DNA from: DASPRG01 sp963796125
GTDB lineage: Bacteria; Nitrospirota; Thermodesulfovibrionia; Thermodesulfovibrionales; SM23-35
Assembly (NCBI GenBank): GCA_963796125.1
Contig: CAWCKM010000049.1
Location: 61,459 to 125,458 of the forward strand
DNA length: 64,000 nt
Reading direction: 5' to 3'
Shown piece after piece: positions 17,398-26,846 of this stretch (positions within the stretch are counted from its first letter, which is position 1; each line of letters starts with the position of its first letter). Made by a program: the position numbers and the translations under genes. The notes beneath the pieces were generated by a model. The model was not told where the DNA came from and ran no database searches. It saw only the letters and a program-made list of their open reading frames with translations.

Positions 17398-17637
17398 TAT
17401 AACCCCCGTACGTTTTTATGGATTTACAGATATTGCGTCTTAAATAATCGGGATGACTTTAGCATATCTAAAGGCAAAATGCAAGCAAGAAGTTTTGATT
17501 TTGACACCAGGATTCCCCTGCCGTATAATCCTGGTATGTCCTCAGTTTATGCTTCTCATAATTATTTATTCCCAGTATGGATTATGGGAAAAAGAGGTCA
17601 AAAAGGACGCCTTTACAGAAACGGGAGGTAATAACAA

Positions 17638-18310
17638 GTGATCCCCTACAAAGATGATAATCCGACGAGCACTATTCCCTATGTTACCGTCGGGATTATC
17701 GTGCTCAATATGCTTGTATTCTTGTATGAGATTTCGTCTCCGCCAGGCATGGAAAAGATCGCCTATACTTACGGCGCCATTCCACAATACATACTTGACC
17801 TTTGACAAGGTCCAGCCGATCCATCCAGCACTGACGATCTTTTCTGCCATGTTCATGCATGGAGGAATTTTCCATATTGCAGGGAATATGCTGTATTTAT
17901 GGATATTCGGTAACAACATCGAAGATAAAATGGGGCATATACGGTTTATCTTCTTCTATCTCTTCTGCGGGATTACTGCTGCATATGCTCACGCCATAAC
18001 AGACCCCCATTCTCATGTACCCATGATTGGAGCAAGCGGCGCTATATCAGGGGTAATCGGGGCCTATCTGCTCCTTTTCCCAAGAGCAATGGTGCACACC
18101 CTCATATTTTTAGGTTTCTTTGTGACTGTAGTAAAGATTCCCGCGCTTATTGTCATAGGTTTCTGGATTTTCATCCAGTTTATTAACGGGTTGATTAGCT
18201 CAGGCATTGCGAGGGAGGGGGGAGTCGCGTGGTTTGCTCATATAGGAGGATTCCTTGCTGGTCTCCTGACGATAAAACTCTGGTTGCCAAGGAGGGTAAA
18301 GAGATGGTAG
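17638..18310 (+). CDS. Rhomboid-family intramembrane serine protease (one frameshift)
   Basis: Membrane serine protease. It starts at GTG 17638 behind GGGAGGTAATAACAA and reads MIPYKDDNPTSTIPYVTVGI up to YGAIPQYILDL. The frame breaks at about 17795-17806 and resumes as LTFDKVQPIHPALTIFSAMF. The family motifs follow: MHGGIFHIAGNMLYLWIFGN (HxxxN), MIGASGAISGVIGAYLLLFP (catalytic Ser in GASG) and VAWFAHIGGFLAGLL (catalytic His). Six helices. The stop overlaps the next ATG. Confidence 0.88.
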
Positions 18311-18820
18311 CAGTATGCCCCGGCTGCAGGACAAGGCTTAAAATTACTAAAGCAAAACACTCACTGAACGCATGGATATTTAAATGCCCCCAATGCTGCA
18401 TGCTCTTTGTTTTAAAAAAATCTTTAACCCAAACAGAAAAGGGAATCAATCAAGGAAAGGTCCTCGTTGCACATTCAGATCAAGCTGTCATGGATAAAAT
18501 AACTTCTCTTTTAGATAAGAACGGTTATCAGGCGGTTACTTCTTCTGACGGGATAACAGCAATCCTCAAGGTAATAAAGGAGTCCCCTTTCCTTGTTGTT
18601 ATTGAAAGAAACCTTCCTAAAATCAACGGCTTCGAGGTATACAGGAGGGTCAAAACAAAGACTAACATGAAAGAGGCAAAATTTATATTCGTATCCTCAA
18701 AACATGAAAAGATAAAAGGAGAGGCTCTATTTTTTGACGATGCGCACCTGTTTTATAGAAGACAATCTCATATCGGAAGTCCTTATAGGTAAAATTAACG
18801 AATTACGAAGCATGAACTAA
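18304..18820 (+). CDS. Zinc-ribbon plus response-regulator receiver protein (one frameshift)
   Basis: Starts MVAVCPGCRTRLKITKAK at ATG 18304, overlapping the rhomboid stop and behind GGAGGGTAAAGAG. Two CxxC pairs (CPGC, CPQC) form an MJ0042-type zinc ribbon. After a linker, GKVLVAHSDQAVMDKITSLL begins a receiver domain. The phospho-acceptor region reads LVVIERNLPKINGFEVYRRV, where the usual Asp is replaced by Glu or shifted, so phosphorylation is uncertain. The frame breaks in the T run 18751-18754; one T fewer gives FIEDNLISEVLIGKINELRS and a stop at 18820. Confidence 0.72.
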
Positions 18821-19006
18821 AGGAAAAATTTGGAAGTCAGGAAAATCAAAATTAGGAGAAGGTATTTTTAGAGAGGTTATCGAAAATCCAATATTGGGAA
18901 ATTATCCATTCCTTTGAAAACAGCCAATATTTTTAAAAAATAGAAGATATTTATAAATATATGTAAATATTGATAGATTTTCATAATTATTGGTCGTTTG
19001 GAATCC

Positions 19007-19037
19007 TTGCTTTACCTTATCCTTCATAAAGTATATT
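19007..19037 (+). promoter_or_regulatory. Candidate groESL promoter
   Basis: TTGCTT at 19007 and TATATT at 19032 with a long 19-base spacer, immediately upstream of the CIRCE operator. Weak match to a sigma-70 promoter. Confidence 0.35.
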
Positions 19038-19038
19038 A

Positions 19039-19065
19039 TTAGCACTCTCTTTTGTTGAGTGCTAA
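19039..19065 (+). promoter_or_regulatory. CIRCE operator (HrcA binding site)
   Basis: TTAGCACTC, nine bases, GAGTGCTAA: a perfect 9-9-9 CIRCE inverted repeat about 50 bases before groES. Established knowledge: HrcA represses chaperonin operons through this element. Heat-shock control by HrcA can be inferred; no hrcA gene is in the window. Confidence 0.96.
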
Positions 19066-19117
19066 TAAACCTCAAAACCCTAATTAAAAAAATCTATTAA
19101 AGAAAGGAGCGATGGAT

Positions 19118-19408
19118 ATGAAATTCAAACCGTTAAGAGACAGGGTATTTGTTAAGTATTCTTCGGAAGAAGAAATGACATCAGGAGGTCTTTACATCCC
19201 TGATACGGCTAAGGAAAAACCTCAGAAGGGAACCATTGTGGCAGTTGGATCCGGGAGGGTAACGGATGACGGCAAACGTCAACCCCTGGAGGTGAAAGTC
19301 GGGGATACGATACTTTTTGACAAGTATTCAGGCTCAAAGATAAGGCTTGATGAAGAGGATTACCTCATTATCAGGGAAGAAGATATCTTAGGAATCCTTG
19401 AAGGATAA
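19118..19408 (+). CDS. groES: Co-chaperonin GroES
   Basis: Ten-kDa lid of the GroEL chamber. It reads MKFKPLRDRVFVKYSSEEEM, then TSGGLYIPDTAKEKPQKGTI (mobile loop) and KVGDTILFDKYSGSKIRLDE, 96 residues, full length. An in-frame ATG at 19112 exists, but GAAAGGAG lies only two bases from it and eight from the ATG at 19118, so 19118 is preferred. Expressed with groEL under CIRCE control. Confidence 0.96.
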   Translation: MKFKPLRDRVFVKYSSEEEMTSGGLYIPDTAKEKPQKGTIVAVGSGRVTDDGKRQPLEVKVGDTILFDKYSGSKIRLDEEDYLIIREEDILGILEG

Positions 19409-19437
19409 AAATTTTATGCATATAAGGAGGATTACAA

Positions 19438-21066
19438 ATGCCAGCTAAACAGCTTATTTTTGATGAAGCAGCAAGAAATGCAATACTCAGAGGAGTAAGT
19501 ATGCTTGCTGATGCAGTAAAGGCAACACTCGGCCCGAAGGGAAGGAATGCGATACTCGATAAAAAATTTGGTGCTCCCACGATAACAAAAGATGGGGTTA
19601 CCGTTGCGAAGGAAATTGAGCTGAAGGACCCCTGGGAAAATATGGGTGCTCAACTTGTAAGAGAGGTTGCTTCAAAGACATCCGATGTGGCAGGTGATGG
19701 AACAACAACAGCAACGGTCCTTGCACATGCTCTTTACAGAGAAGGCATCAAAAACGTTGCTGCAGGTGCAAACCCGATGGACCTCAAGAGGGGGATCGAT
19801 AAGGCAGTAGAGATAATTATCGAAGAACTCAAAAAGCTCAGCAAACCGGTTCAGGAAAAGAAAGAGATTGCTCAGGTCGGCACCATCTCAGCAAACAACG
19901 ACGCATCTATCGGAGAGCTCATTGCAGAGGCTATGGACAAGGTCGGTAAGGACGGTGTAATAACTGTTGAAGAAGCAAAGAGTATGCAGACAACCCTTGA
20001 TATTGTCGAGGGCATGCAGTTTGACAGGGGTTACATCTCACCCTATTTTATAACCGATCCTGAGAGAATGGAATGCACCCTTGAAGACGTGTTTATTCTC
20101 ATCCATGAAAAAAAGATATCAAGCATGAAAGATTTACTCCCTATACTCGAGCAGATTGCAAAGATGGGGAAACCGCTCCTCATCATTGCAGAAGAAGTAG
20201 AGGGTGAAGCCCTTGCAACACTCGTAGTGAATAAGCTCCGTGGAACCATTCAGGTAAGCGCGGTAAAAGCACCAGGGTTTGGCGAAAGGCGTAAGGCAAT
20301 GCTCGAAGATATCGCAGTCTTAACAGGTGGCACAATGATATCAGAAGACATCGGCATAAAGCTCGAAAACATAAAAATTACCGACCTTGGAAGAGCGAAG
20401 AAGATCAACATAGATAAAGAAAATACGACGATCGTTGAAGGGGCAGGAGACCCTGCAAAGATTCAGGGCAGGGTAAAGCAGATCAAAACCCAGATCGACG
20501 AGACAACCTCTGACTACGACAGGGAAAAGCTTCAGGAAAGGTTGGCAAAGCTTGTTGGTGGCGTTGCTGTTATCAATGTCGGAGCAGCTACAGAAACAGA
20601 AATGAAAGAAAAGAAGGCACGCGTTGAAGATGCACTGAATGCAACCAGGGCAGCAGTTGAAGAAGGTATCGTTCCAGGTGGTGGGGTTGCATTTATGAGA
20701 TGTCTTCCTGCACTTAAAGCGCTTAAACTCGAAGGAGACCAGCAGGTAGGTATCGAGATTGTAAGAAAGGCACTTGAGGAACCAATTAAACAGATTGTCA
20801 ATAATGCAGGCCTCGAGGGTTCTGTGGTAGTCGAAAAGGTAAAACACTCAAAAGAAGTAAATTATGGATTTGATGCAGATAAGGAAGAATACGTAGACAT
20901 GATAAAGGCAGGGATTATTGATCCCACAAAGGTTACACGATATGCCCTCCAGAATGCTTCATCCGTGGCAGCTTTGATGCTGATGACCGCTGTTATGGTC
21001 ACTGACTTTCCTGAGGAGGAAAAGGCTCCGAAGATGCCTGGCGGTATGGGTGGAGAAATGTACTAA
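19438..21066 (+). CDS. groEL: Chaperonin GroEL
   Basis: Sixty-kDa chaperonin, 542 residues with no interruption. Signatures: MLADAVKATLGPKGRNAILD, DVAGDGTTTATVLAHALYRE (ATP site), VEEGIVPGGGVAFMR and a Gly/Met-rich end (MPGGMGGEMY). It folds proteins in the cytoplasm with GroES, whose gene ends 29 bases upstream. Ribosome site AAGGAGGATT. Confidence 0.98.
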   Translation: MPAKQLIFDEAARNAILRGVSMLADAVKATLGPKGRNAILDKKFGAPTITKDGVTVAKEIELKDPWENMGAQLVREVASKTSDVAGDGTTTATVLAHALYREGIKNVAAGANPMDLKRGIDKAVEIIIEELKKLSKPVQEKKEIAQVGTISANNDASIGELIAEAMDKVGKDGVITVEEAKSMQTTLDIVEGMQFDRGYISPYFITDPERMECTLEDVFILIHEKKISSMKDLLPILEQIAKMGKPLLIIAEEVEGEALATLVVNKLRGTIQVSAVKAPGFGERRKAMLEDIAVLTGGTMISEDIGIKLENIKITDLGRAKKINIDKENTTIVEGAGDPAKIQGRVKQIKTQIDETTSDYDREKLQERLAKLVGGVAVINVGAATETEMKEKKARVEDALNATRAAVEEGIVPGGGVAFMRCLPALKALKLEGDQQVGIEIVRKALEEPIKQIVNNAGLEGSVVVEKVKHSKEVNYGFDADKEEYVDMIKAGIIDPTKVTRYALQNASSVAALMLMTAVMVTDFPEEEKAPKMPGGMGGEMY

Positions 21067-21090
21067 AGAAGTAAAGATTAAGAAGTTCAT

Positions 21091-21123
21091 AAAAAGGGGC
21101 GTATTCCGAATACGCCCCTTTTT
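21091..21123 (+). terminator. Rho-independent terminator of groESL
   Basis: AAAAAGGGGCGTATTC pairs with GAATACGCCCCTTTTT, a long stem with almost no loop and a U-tract, 24 bases after the groEL stop. Confidence 0.9.
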
Positions 21124-21231
21124 ATTTCATTGTTATCGGACTTATATCATCTACTTTTCAGCTTATCTGGCGATAAGCTTCTGGCAAGTTGTTCTTTTGA
21201 CAGATCTTATGCATGACGTTATAATTCAAAA

Positions 21232-23543
21232 ATGAAGCTTAAATTCATTGCAGTCTTTATAGCCATCTCAATCATCCTCGGAGCCTCTGCCGGAGGTTAT
21301 TTTGCAATACAGAAAGGGATACCCTCCCTTGGGGAACTTAAGCAGTATAGGCCTGTAGAAGGTACGAAGATTTATGCTGACGACGATGCCCTTGTTGGAG
21401 AGTTGAAGGTTGAAAAAGGTATCTTCGTACCGATCAATAAGATCCCCGATAAGATGGTAAATGCGGTCATAGCCGTAGAAGATTCAAGGTTCTGGAAACA
21501 TAGGGGAATAGATTATATTGCAATTGGGAGGGCTCTCCTGAAAGACATTGTCTCTATTGGGTTGAAAGAAGGCGGGAGTACAATAACACAGCAGCTTGCC
21601 AAGGTAATTTTTTTGACACCAGAAAAGACATTAACAAGAAAGCTTAGAGAGGCAGCGTTAGCAATCAAAATGGAGAAGAATCTTACAAAGAGAGAGATCC
21701 TTGAACTCTATTTGAACAAAATCTATTTTGGTCATGGTGCTTATGGCGTTGAGATGGCTTCACGGGTATATTTTGGAAAACCAATTCAGGATATAACCCT
21801 TTCCGAGGCTGCCCTCATTGCAGGTCTTATAAAGGCACCGGTAATGTATTCTCCTTACAACGATCTCACAAAGGCTAAAGAACGGCAGCAGATTGTCCTG
21901 ACGAGAATGGAGGATGAAGGATATATCAAAAGGTCTGAAAAAGAGAATGCTTTAAGACAACCGGTTTTTCTTTCGAGCGCACGGGCCGGGATAGATGCAA
22001 ACAACTATTTTGTCGAGTACATAAGGAAATATATCGAGGACAAATACGGTGAGGAGTTAGTATATCGAGGTGGATTAAGGGTGTATACCACTTTGGATCG
22101 GGATGCACAATTATCAGCGGCGAAGGCGCTCCGGCAAGGTCTCAGGGAACTTGACAAAAGGAAAGGATGGCGGGGTCCTGTTGAACATAGGAAAGATATA
22201 GACGTCAAACAGAATTGAAGAGTAAGGAGCTTATAAATCCGGTCATTACTAATCCGGGAGATATTTCTTCCGGACTTGTTCTTACAGTTACTGAAAAGGA
22301 AGCCCTGATAAAGACAAGAGGTGTTGTCGGGAAGCTTTCTCTTGAAGATGCAAAATGGGCATCAAAGGTAATCGATCCAAAGACAGGTACGGCAAAGTTT
22401 CTAAAAGATTTTATGTTACCGCGGATACTAAGCCCGGGTGATGTTATAAAGGTAGCTATCAAATCAATCAAGGGCCACAATATCTCACTCTCTCTGGAGC
22501 AAGAACCTGAGGTAGAAGGTGCAGTTGTAGCCGTAGAACCGGATACCGGCTATATCAAGGTACTCATCGGAGGATATGATTTTGTAAAGAGCGAATACAA
22601 CAGGGCGCTCTATGCAAGGCGGCAGCCAGGCTCTGCATTCAAACCTATTATCTATGCATCTGCAATAGATCATGGCTTTACTCCCGCGAGTATTATTGTG
22701 GATGAACCTGTTGCTTACCCTGGTAAGTCAGATGGTGAGTGGAAACCGGAGAATTATGACCATAAATTTTATGGTCCAACACGGCTGAGAGAAGCATTGG
22801 CGTACTCTAGAAATGTTGTCACCATTAAACTGGTTGAGAAAATGGGAGTCAATAACGTTATCGATTTTGCAAGAACAGTAGGGTTTCAAGGTGAAATACC
22901 GAGAGATCTTACCATTTCATTGGGGTCCATGAGTGTTACCCCCCTGGAACTTGCCTTATGTTTTACTGTTTTTGCGAGTGAAGGGATGAAAGTAAAGCCT
23001 GTAGCGATTAAATACATTACAGACTCAAGGGGCAGGGTTCTCGAAAGCAATGAACCAGAGGCAGAAGAGGTTATAAGTCCACAGACAGCATTTTTAATAA
23101 CCTCCATGATGGAGGATGTAGTGCGGTACGGAACTGGTTGGAGGGCTAAGGCGCTTGGTAGACCAGTTGCCGGGAAGACCGGTACAACAAATGATTACAG
23201 AGATGCATGGTTTGTAGGCTACACGAAAAATTTAGTTGCTACTGTCTGGGTCGGTTTTGATGACATGAAACCTCTTGGGCCTCTTGAAACAGGAGCGCGT
23301 GCAGCATCTCCCATCTGGGTTTCTTTTATGAAGAATGCTGTAAAGGGTGAACCTCAAGAATTTTCACCGCCTGAGGAAGGAATAGTGAGTTGCTCCATAG
23401 ACCCTGCAACAGGCCTATTGTCAAGGGATGAAGAAGCCGGGATTAAGGAATATTTTCAGCAAGGTACAGAACCAAAACAATTTGCACCATCTACTGTCCC
23501 ATGGAAGATAAGGGAAGATCAGATAAATCCTAATTTTGATTAA
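21232..23543 (+). CDS. Class A penicillin-binding protein (PBP1A-like), one frameshift
   Basis: Bifunctional peptidoglycan synthase anchored in the inner membrane. N-terminal TM segment (FIAVFIAISIILGASAGGYF), glycosyltransferase-51 domain with VIAVEDSRFWKHRGID, EGGSTITQQLAK and KREILELYLNKIYFGHGAYG. An OB-like insert follows, then the transpeptidase with SAFK (active Ser in RRQPGSAFKPIIYASA), SRN and KTGTT. The frame breaks at about 22213: adding one base (for example CAGGAATTG for CAGAATTG) joins the two ORFs into about 770 residues, normal for PBP1A. Confidence 0.9.
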
Positions 23544-23591
23544 AGTTCCCATGTTCTTTGTGTTACATGACCAAAAAAGTGAGAGTGATGC

Positions 23592-24983
23592 ATGATCAAT
23601 TCTGTAATCTTCAGAGAGTATGACATCCGGGGGGTTTGGCAGAGAGACCTTACAGAGGAAGTTGTCGAACGGATAGGAAGGGCTTTTGCGGTTTATCTGA
23701 AGAATACACTTCAAAAAGAGAAGGTAAAGGTTAGCATCGGGAGAGATGTAAGGCTCAGCTCTTCCCTTATGTTGAAAGCCCTTTCACAAGGACTTCTCAC
23801 CAGTGGAATAGATATTGTAGATATTGGAATATGCCCAACACCTGCGCAGTATTTCTCTCTCTTCCACCTACCCATAGACGGTGGGGTAATGATCACAGGG
23901 AGTCACAACCCTCCTGAATTCAACGGCATGAAACTTAGTGTGGATAAAGAAACTCTGTATGGAGAAAAGATTCAGGAAATCAGAAAGATAGCCGAGGAGG
24001 GTGATTTTATTCAAGGGATAGGGAAGGCGGAAGAGTATGAGATTATACCGAAGTATCTGGAATACCTCAGGAACAGTTTCCCGCCTCTTAACGGGATAAA
24101 GGTCGTTGTTGATGCAGGTAATGGTACAGCCGGACTTGTTGCACCTCACGTCATGAGAGGACTCGGTTGTGAAGTAACAGAGCTCTATTGCAACCCTGAT
24201 GGAAATTTTCCCAACCATCATCCAGACCCTGTTGTAATGGACAATTTAAAAGACCTTATTGCAGAAGTTGTGTCTTCAGGTTCTGACATTGGTATCGGTT
24301 ATGACGGAGATGCTGACAGGATAGGAGTTATTAGCGATAAAGGTGAAGTGATATGGGGAGACATGCTGTTGGTCATATTTGCCAGAGATATCATCGAGCG
24401 AAGAAAGGCTGAGGGTATTCAGGAAAAACCAATTTTTATTGGTGATGTGAAGTGTTCTCAGATAATGTATGATGAGATAGAGAGGATCGGAGGGAATCCA
24501 ATTATGTGGAAGACCGGGCACTCACTCATCAAGCATAAGGTTAAAGAGACGGGTGCTCCCCTTGGCGGAGAATTGAGCGGACACATGTTTTTTGCTGACA
24601 GGTACTTTGGGTATGATGATGCAATATACGCAAGTCTGAGACTCCTTGAGATACTCTCCAAAATTGGCAGACCGTATTCACTGGACCGATTGCTCGGTGA
24701 TGTCCCTAAAAGCGTCTCGACCCCCGAGATACGAGTCGCATGTCCAGATGATATAAAGTTTCAGGTCGTTAAAAGGGTAAAAGAAGAATTCAAAGAGTAC
24801 CACTTTACAGATATTGATGGTATCAGAATTCTTTTCAATAAAGGATGGGGACTTGTCAGGGCCTCAAATACACAACCAGCACTGGTGCTTCGGTTTGAGG
24901 CTCAAGATGAGCAGTCTCTGCGAGATATTAAGAAAATTGTCGAAGAAAAACTGGGTAGCATAATGGTGAGATTTAGCCGGTAA
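23592..24983 (+). CDS. Phosphomannomutase/phosphoglucomutase
   Basis: Alpha-D-phosphohexomutase, 463 residues, converting hexose 6- and 1-phosphates for envelope sugars. All four family loops are visible: VMITGSHNPPEFNGMK (phosphoserine), GYDGDADRIGVI (Mg), GGELSGHMFFADRY (sugar) and VRASNTQPALVLRFEAQ (phosphate). AlgC/ManB-like rather than GlmM-like by its EYDIRG start and CNPDGNFPNHHPDP segment. It follows PBP1A by 48 bases and may be co-transcribed with it. Confidence 0.92.
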   Translation: MINSVIFREYDIRGVWQRDLTEEVVERIGRAFAVYLKNTLQKEKVKVSIGRDVRLSSSLMLKALSQGLLTSGIDIVDIGICPTPAQYFSLFHLPIDGGVMITGSHNPPEFNGMKLSVDKETLYGEKIQEIRKIAEEGDFIQGIGKAEEYEIIPKYLEYLRNSFPPLNGIKVVVDAGNGTAGLVAPHVMRGLGCEVTELYCNPDGNFPNHHPDPVVMDNLKDLIAEVVSSGSDIGIGYDGDADRIGVISDKGEVIWGDMLLVIFARDIIERRKAEGIQEKPIFIGDVKCSQIMYDEIERIGGNPIMWKTGHSLIKHKVKETGAPLGGELSGHMFFADRYFGYDDAIYASLRLLEILSKIGRPYSLDRLLGDVPKSVSTPEIRVACPDDIKFQVVKRVKEEFKEYHFTDIDGIRILFNKGWGLVRASNTQPALVLRFEAQDEQSLRDIKKIVEEKLGSIMVRFSR

Positions 24984-25011
24984 AATGCCTTAATAATTGT
25001 TCAGGGTTTTA

Positions 25012-25443
25012 TTACTCTTTTTTGATATTTTTCGACAAGTAAACAACACAGTTCTCACACATTTTAGGAGACCCTTTCTTGCAAATGGACTTATTCAGTT
25101 CCCAGCATGGCTTGACCCTTTCAATAAAGGCTGAGCATTTTTCTCTTTCCTTCTCCGGGCAGCCAGTTAGGTCCCAACAGGGTGCATAGTCCAGCAGTTT
25201 TTTGATCCCCTGAATGCTTATCTTTTTATTATGGATAAGGTCCCTCACGCATTGAATCCATTTCAGGTCATTCTCTGAATAAAATCTGTTCCTCTTCCTT
25301 CTGGCAGGCTTTATGAGGCCATGTTTTTCATAAAGCCTGATTGTTTGATCAGTAATCCCAATAAGTTCAGCTACGACCCCGATAGGATAAAGTGGCATAT
25401 CTTTCTTTTCCTCTTCTGTAACTTCTGAAAATACCTTTTTCAT
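25012..25443 (-). CDS. MerR-family regulator with cysteine-rich C-terminus
   Basis: 143 residues. The N-terminal winged helix reads LYPIGVVAELIGITDQTIRL, YEKHGLIKPARRKRNRFYSE. The C-terminal third has at least eight cysteines (APCWDLTGCPEKEREKC, KPCWELNKSICKKG, SPKMCENC), suggesting bound Fe-S or zinc and redox or metal sensing. It is transcribed divergently from atpB across about 230 bases. The target genes are unknown. Confidence 0.85.
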   Translation of the reverse strand: MKKVFSEVTEEEKKDMPLYPIGVVAELIGITDQTIRLYEKHGLIKPARRKRNRFYSENDLKWIQCVRDLIHNKKISIQGIKKLLDYAPCWDLTGCPEKEREKCSAFIERVKPCWELNKSICKKGSPKMCENCVVYLSKNIKKE

Positions 25444-25670
25444 AGTCGTAATTTTATTTTACTATATAACTCTCATAAAATGTATTCGTCGCATTACATG
25501 AGGATTCATCATAATTTCCTTTGCTGGCGTATGGATTAACCTGTATTTATATATGTCAGGAGAAACGAAAAGAATATGTAAATAGCTGTAATACAGCAGA
25601 AAATAAACTCTTGACTTTCAAGAGGTACCTATGTAAATATATACCCGATTTCCTACCTGAGGAGGTATGT

Positions 25671-26354
25671 ATGGAAGAGAAACTGTTAATGGACATCATT
25701 ATTAATCCGGAAGTAATACCACATAATTTAAGCTACGGCATTCTTGCATCAGTCATCCTGATTGCTGTTGGTCTTGCAATAAGATCATCGCTCCGTTTAG
25801 TCCCCAGAGGCCTTCAAAATTTTGTCGAGGTGTTGACAGAGACAATATTAAAGTTGGTTGATGATAATATCGGTCACAAATGGGGACCGCAACTGTTTCC
25901 TTTCATATGCACCATATTCATGTTCATCCTCCTCTGTAACTTCATGGGTCTGATACCGGGATTTGCAGCATCAACAGCTAACATAAATACAAATGCTGCA
26001 ATGGCCGTGCCGGTCTTTCTCTTGACCCACTATTATGGGTTCAGAGCTCATGGCATTAATTATTTGTTACATTTTCTTGGCCCCATCCGTTCCTTGGCAG
26101 CGCTGCCACTCATGATCCTGATGTTTGTCACAGAGTTCATCGGACATATTGCAAGACCACTAACCTTAACAGTCCGGTTATTTGGTAACATGACAGCAAA
26201 ACATATCATTCTTATGGTTCTTGGAATCATTTCACCATGGATCATTCCTACTGCAATTCTGGGACTCGGTGTTCTTGTCAGCCTTGTGCAGGCCTTTGTC
26301 TTTACACTCTTAGCTACACTGTATCTTGCTGGTGCCGTTGAAGAGGCACATTAA
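25671..26354 (+). CDS. atpB: ATP synthase F0 subunit a
   Basis: Membrane stator channel subunit, 227 residues from ATG 25671, which is preferred over the in-frame upstream ATG at 25521 because GAGGAGGTATGT precedes it and the upstream residues are not family-like. The essential arginine is in ARPLTLTVRLFGNMTAKHII. Other signatures are FPFICTIFMFILLCNFMGLI and VSLVQAFVFTLLATLYLAGA. It is followed by atpE; the rest of the ATP synthase operon is not here, a split arrangement known from several phyla. Confidence 0.95.
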   Translation: MEEKLLMDIIINPEVIPHNLSYGILASVILIAVGLAIRSSLRLVPRGLQNFVEVLTETILKLVDDNIGHKWGPQLFPFICTIFMFILLCNFMGLIPGFAASTANINTNAAMAVPVFLLTHYYGFRAHGINYLLHFLGPIRSLAALPLMILMFVTEFIGHIARPLTLTVRLFGNMTAKHIILMVLGIISPWIIPTAILGLGVLVSLVQAFVFTLLATLYLAGAVEEAH

Positions 26355-26386
26355 TAATAATATACTGTGAAAGGAGGAGGGAAATT

Positions 26387-26740
26387 ATGAGAAGAACTAT
26401 ATCTATTATGCTGCTCACCTTCGTATTACTGTTGACGTTAGCACCTCTGTGCTTTGCTGAAGCTGAAGCTGCTGCAAAGGGATCGAACGTCTACTACTAT
26501 GCAATGGCAGCCCTTGGATGCGGTATTGGAATAGGGCTCGGTGCAATAGGATCAGGCATTGGTCAGGGTATTGCTACAAGCAAGGCGTGCGAAGGCATAG
26601 CAAGGAATCCGGGAACAACAGGTAAGATCACAACAACCCTCATCATCGGTCTGGCGATGATAGAATCACTCACTATTTACGCACTCGTTGTGGTTCTTGT
26701 TATTCTCTTTGTGAATCCTTTCGGAAAGCTTCTTCAGTAA
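26387..26740 (+). CDS. atpE: ATP synthase F0 subunit c
   Basis: Proteolipid rotor subunit, 117 residues, with an extra N-terminal hydrophobic segment (MRRTISIMLLTFVLLLTLAP) that looks like a signal peptide. Two-helix core: GAIGSGIGQGIATSKACEGI, ARNPG loop, then IIGLAMIESLTIYALVVVLV with the ion-binding glutamate. A glutamine in helix 1 and a serine beside the glutamate are present, as in some Na+-binding rings, but the Thr of the classic Na+ motif is Leu. Ribosome site AAAGGAGGAGGGAAATT. Confidence 0.95.
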   Translation: MRRTISIMLLTFVLLLTLAPLCFAEAEAAAKGSNVYYYAMAALGCGIGIGLGAIGSGIGQGIATSKACEGIARNPGTTGKITTTLIIGLAMIESLTIYALVVVLVILFVNPFGKLLQ

Positions 26741-26743
26741 TGC

Positions 26744-26770
26744 AAAAGGGGCAGTCAAACTGCCCCTTTT
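26744..26770 (+). terminator. Rho-independent terminator after atpE
   Basis: AAAAGGGGCAGT, three-base loop, ACTGCCCCTTTT, starting four bases after the atpE stop. The A and T tracts allow use from both sides, so it also serves the convergent helicase gene. Confidence 0.9.
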
Positions 26771-26846
26771 ATACCTGCCTATGGAAAAGACATTCGGTTC
26801 ATACGAAATGTCCTAGATTTAAATTCAAAAACGAATTCGCAATATT

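Noticed and set aside
20341..20847. 168-codon minus-strand frame inside groEL
   Set aside because: Antisense shadow of a highly conserved gene; composition is Cys/Phe-rich nonsense.
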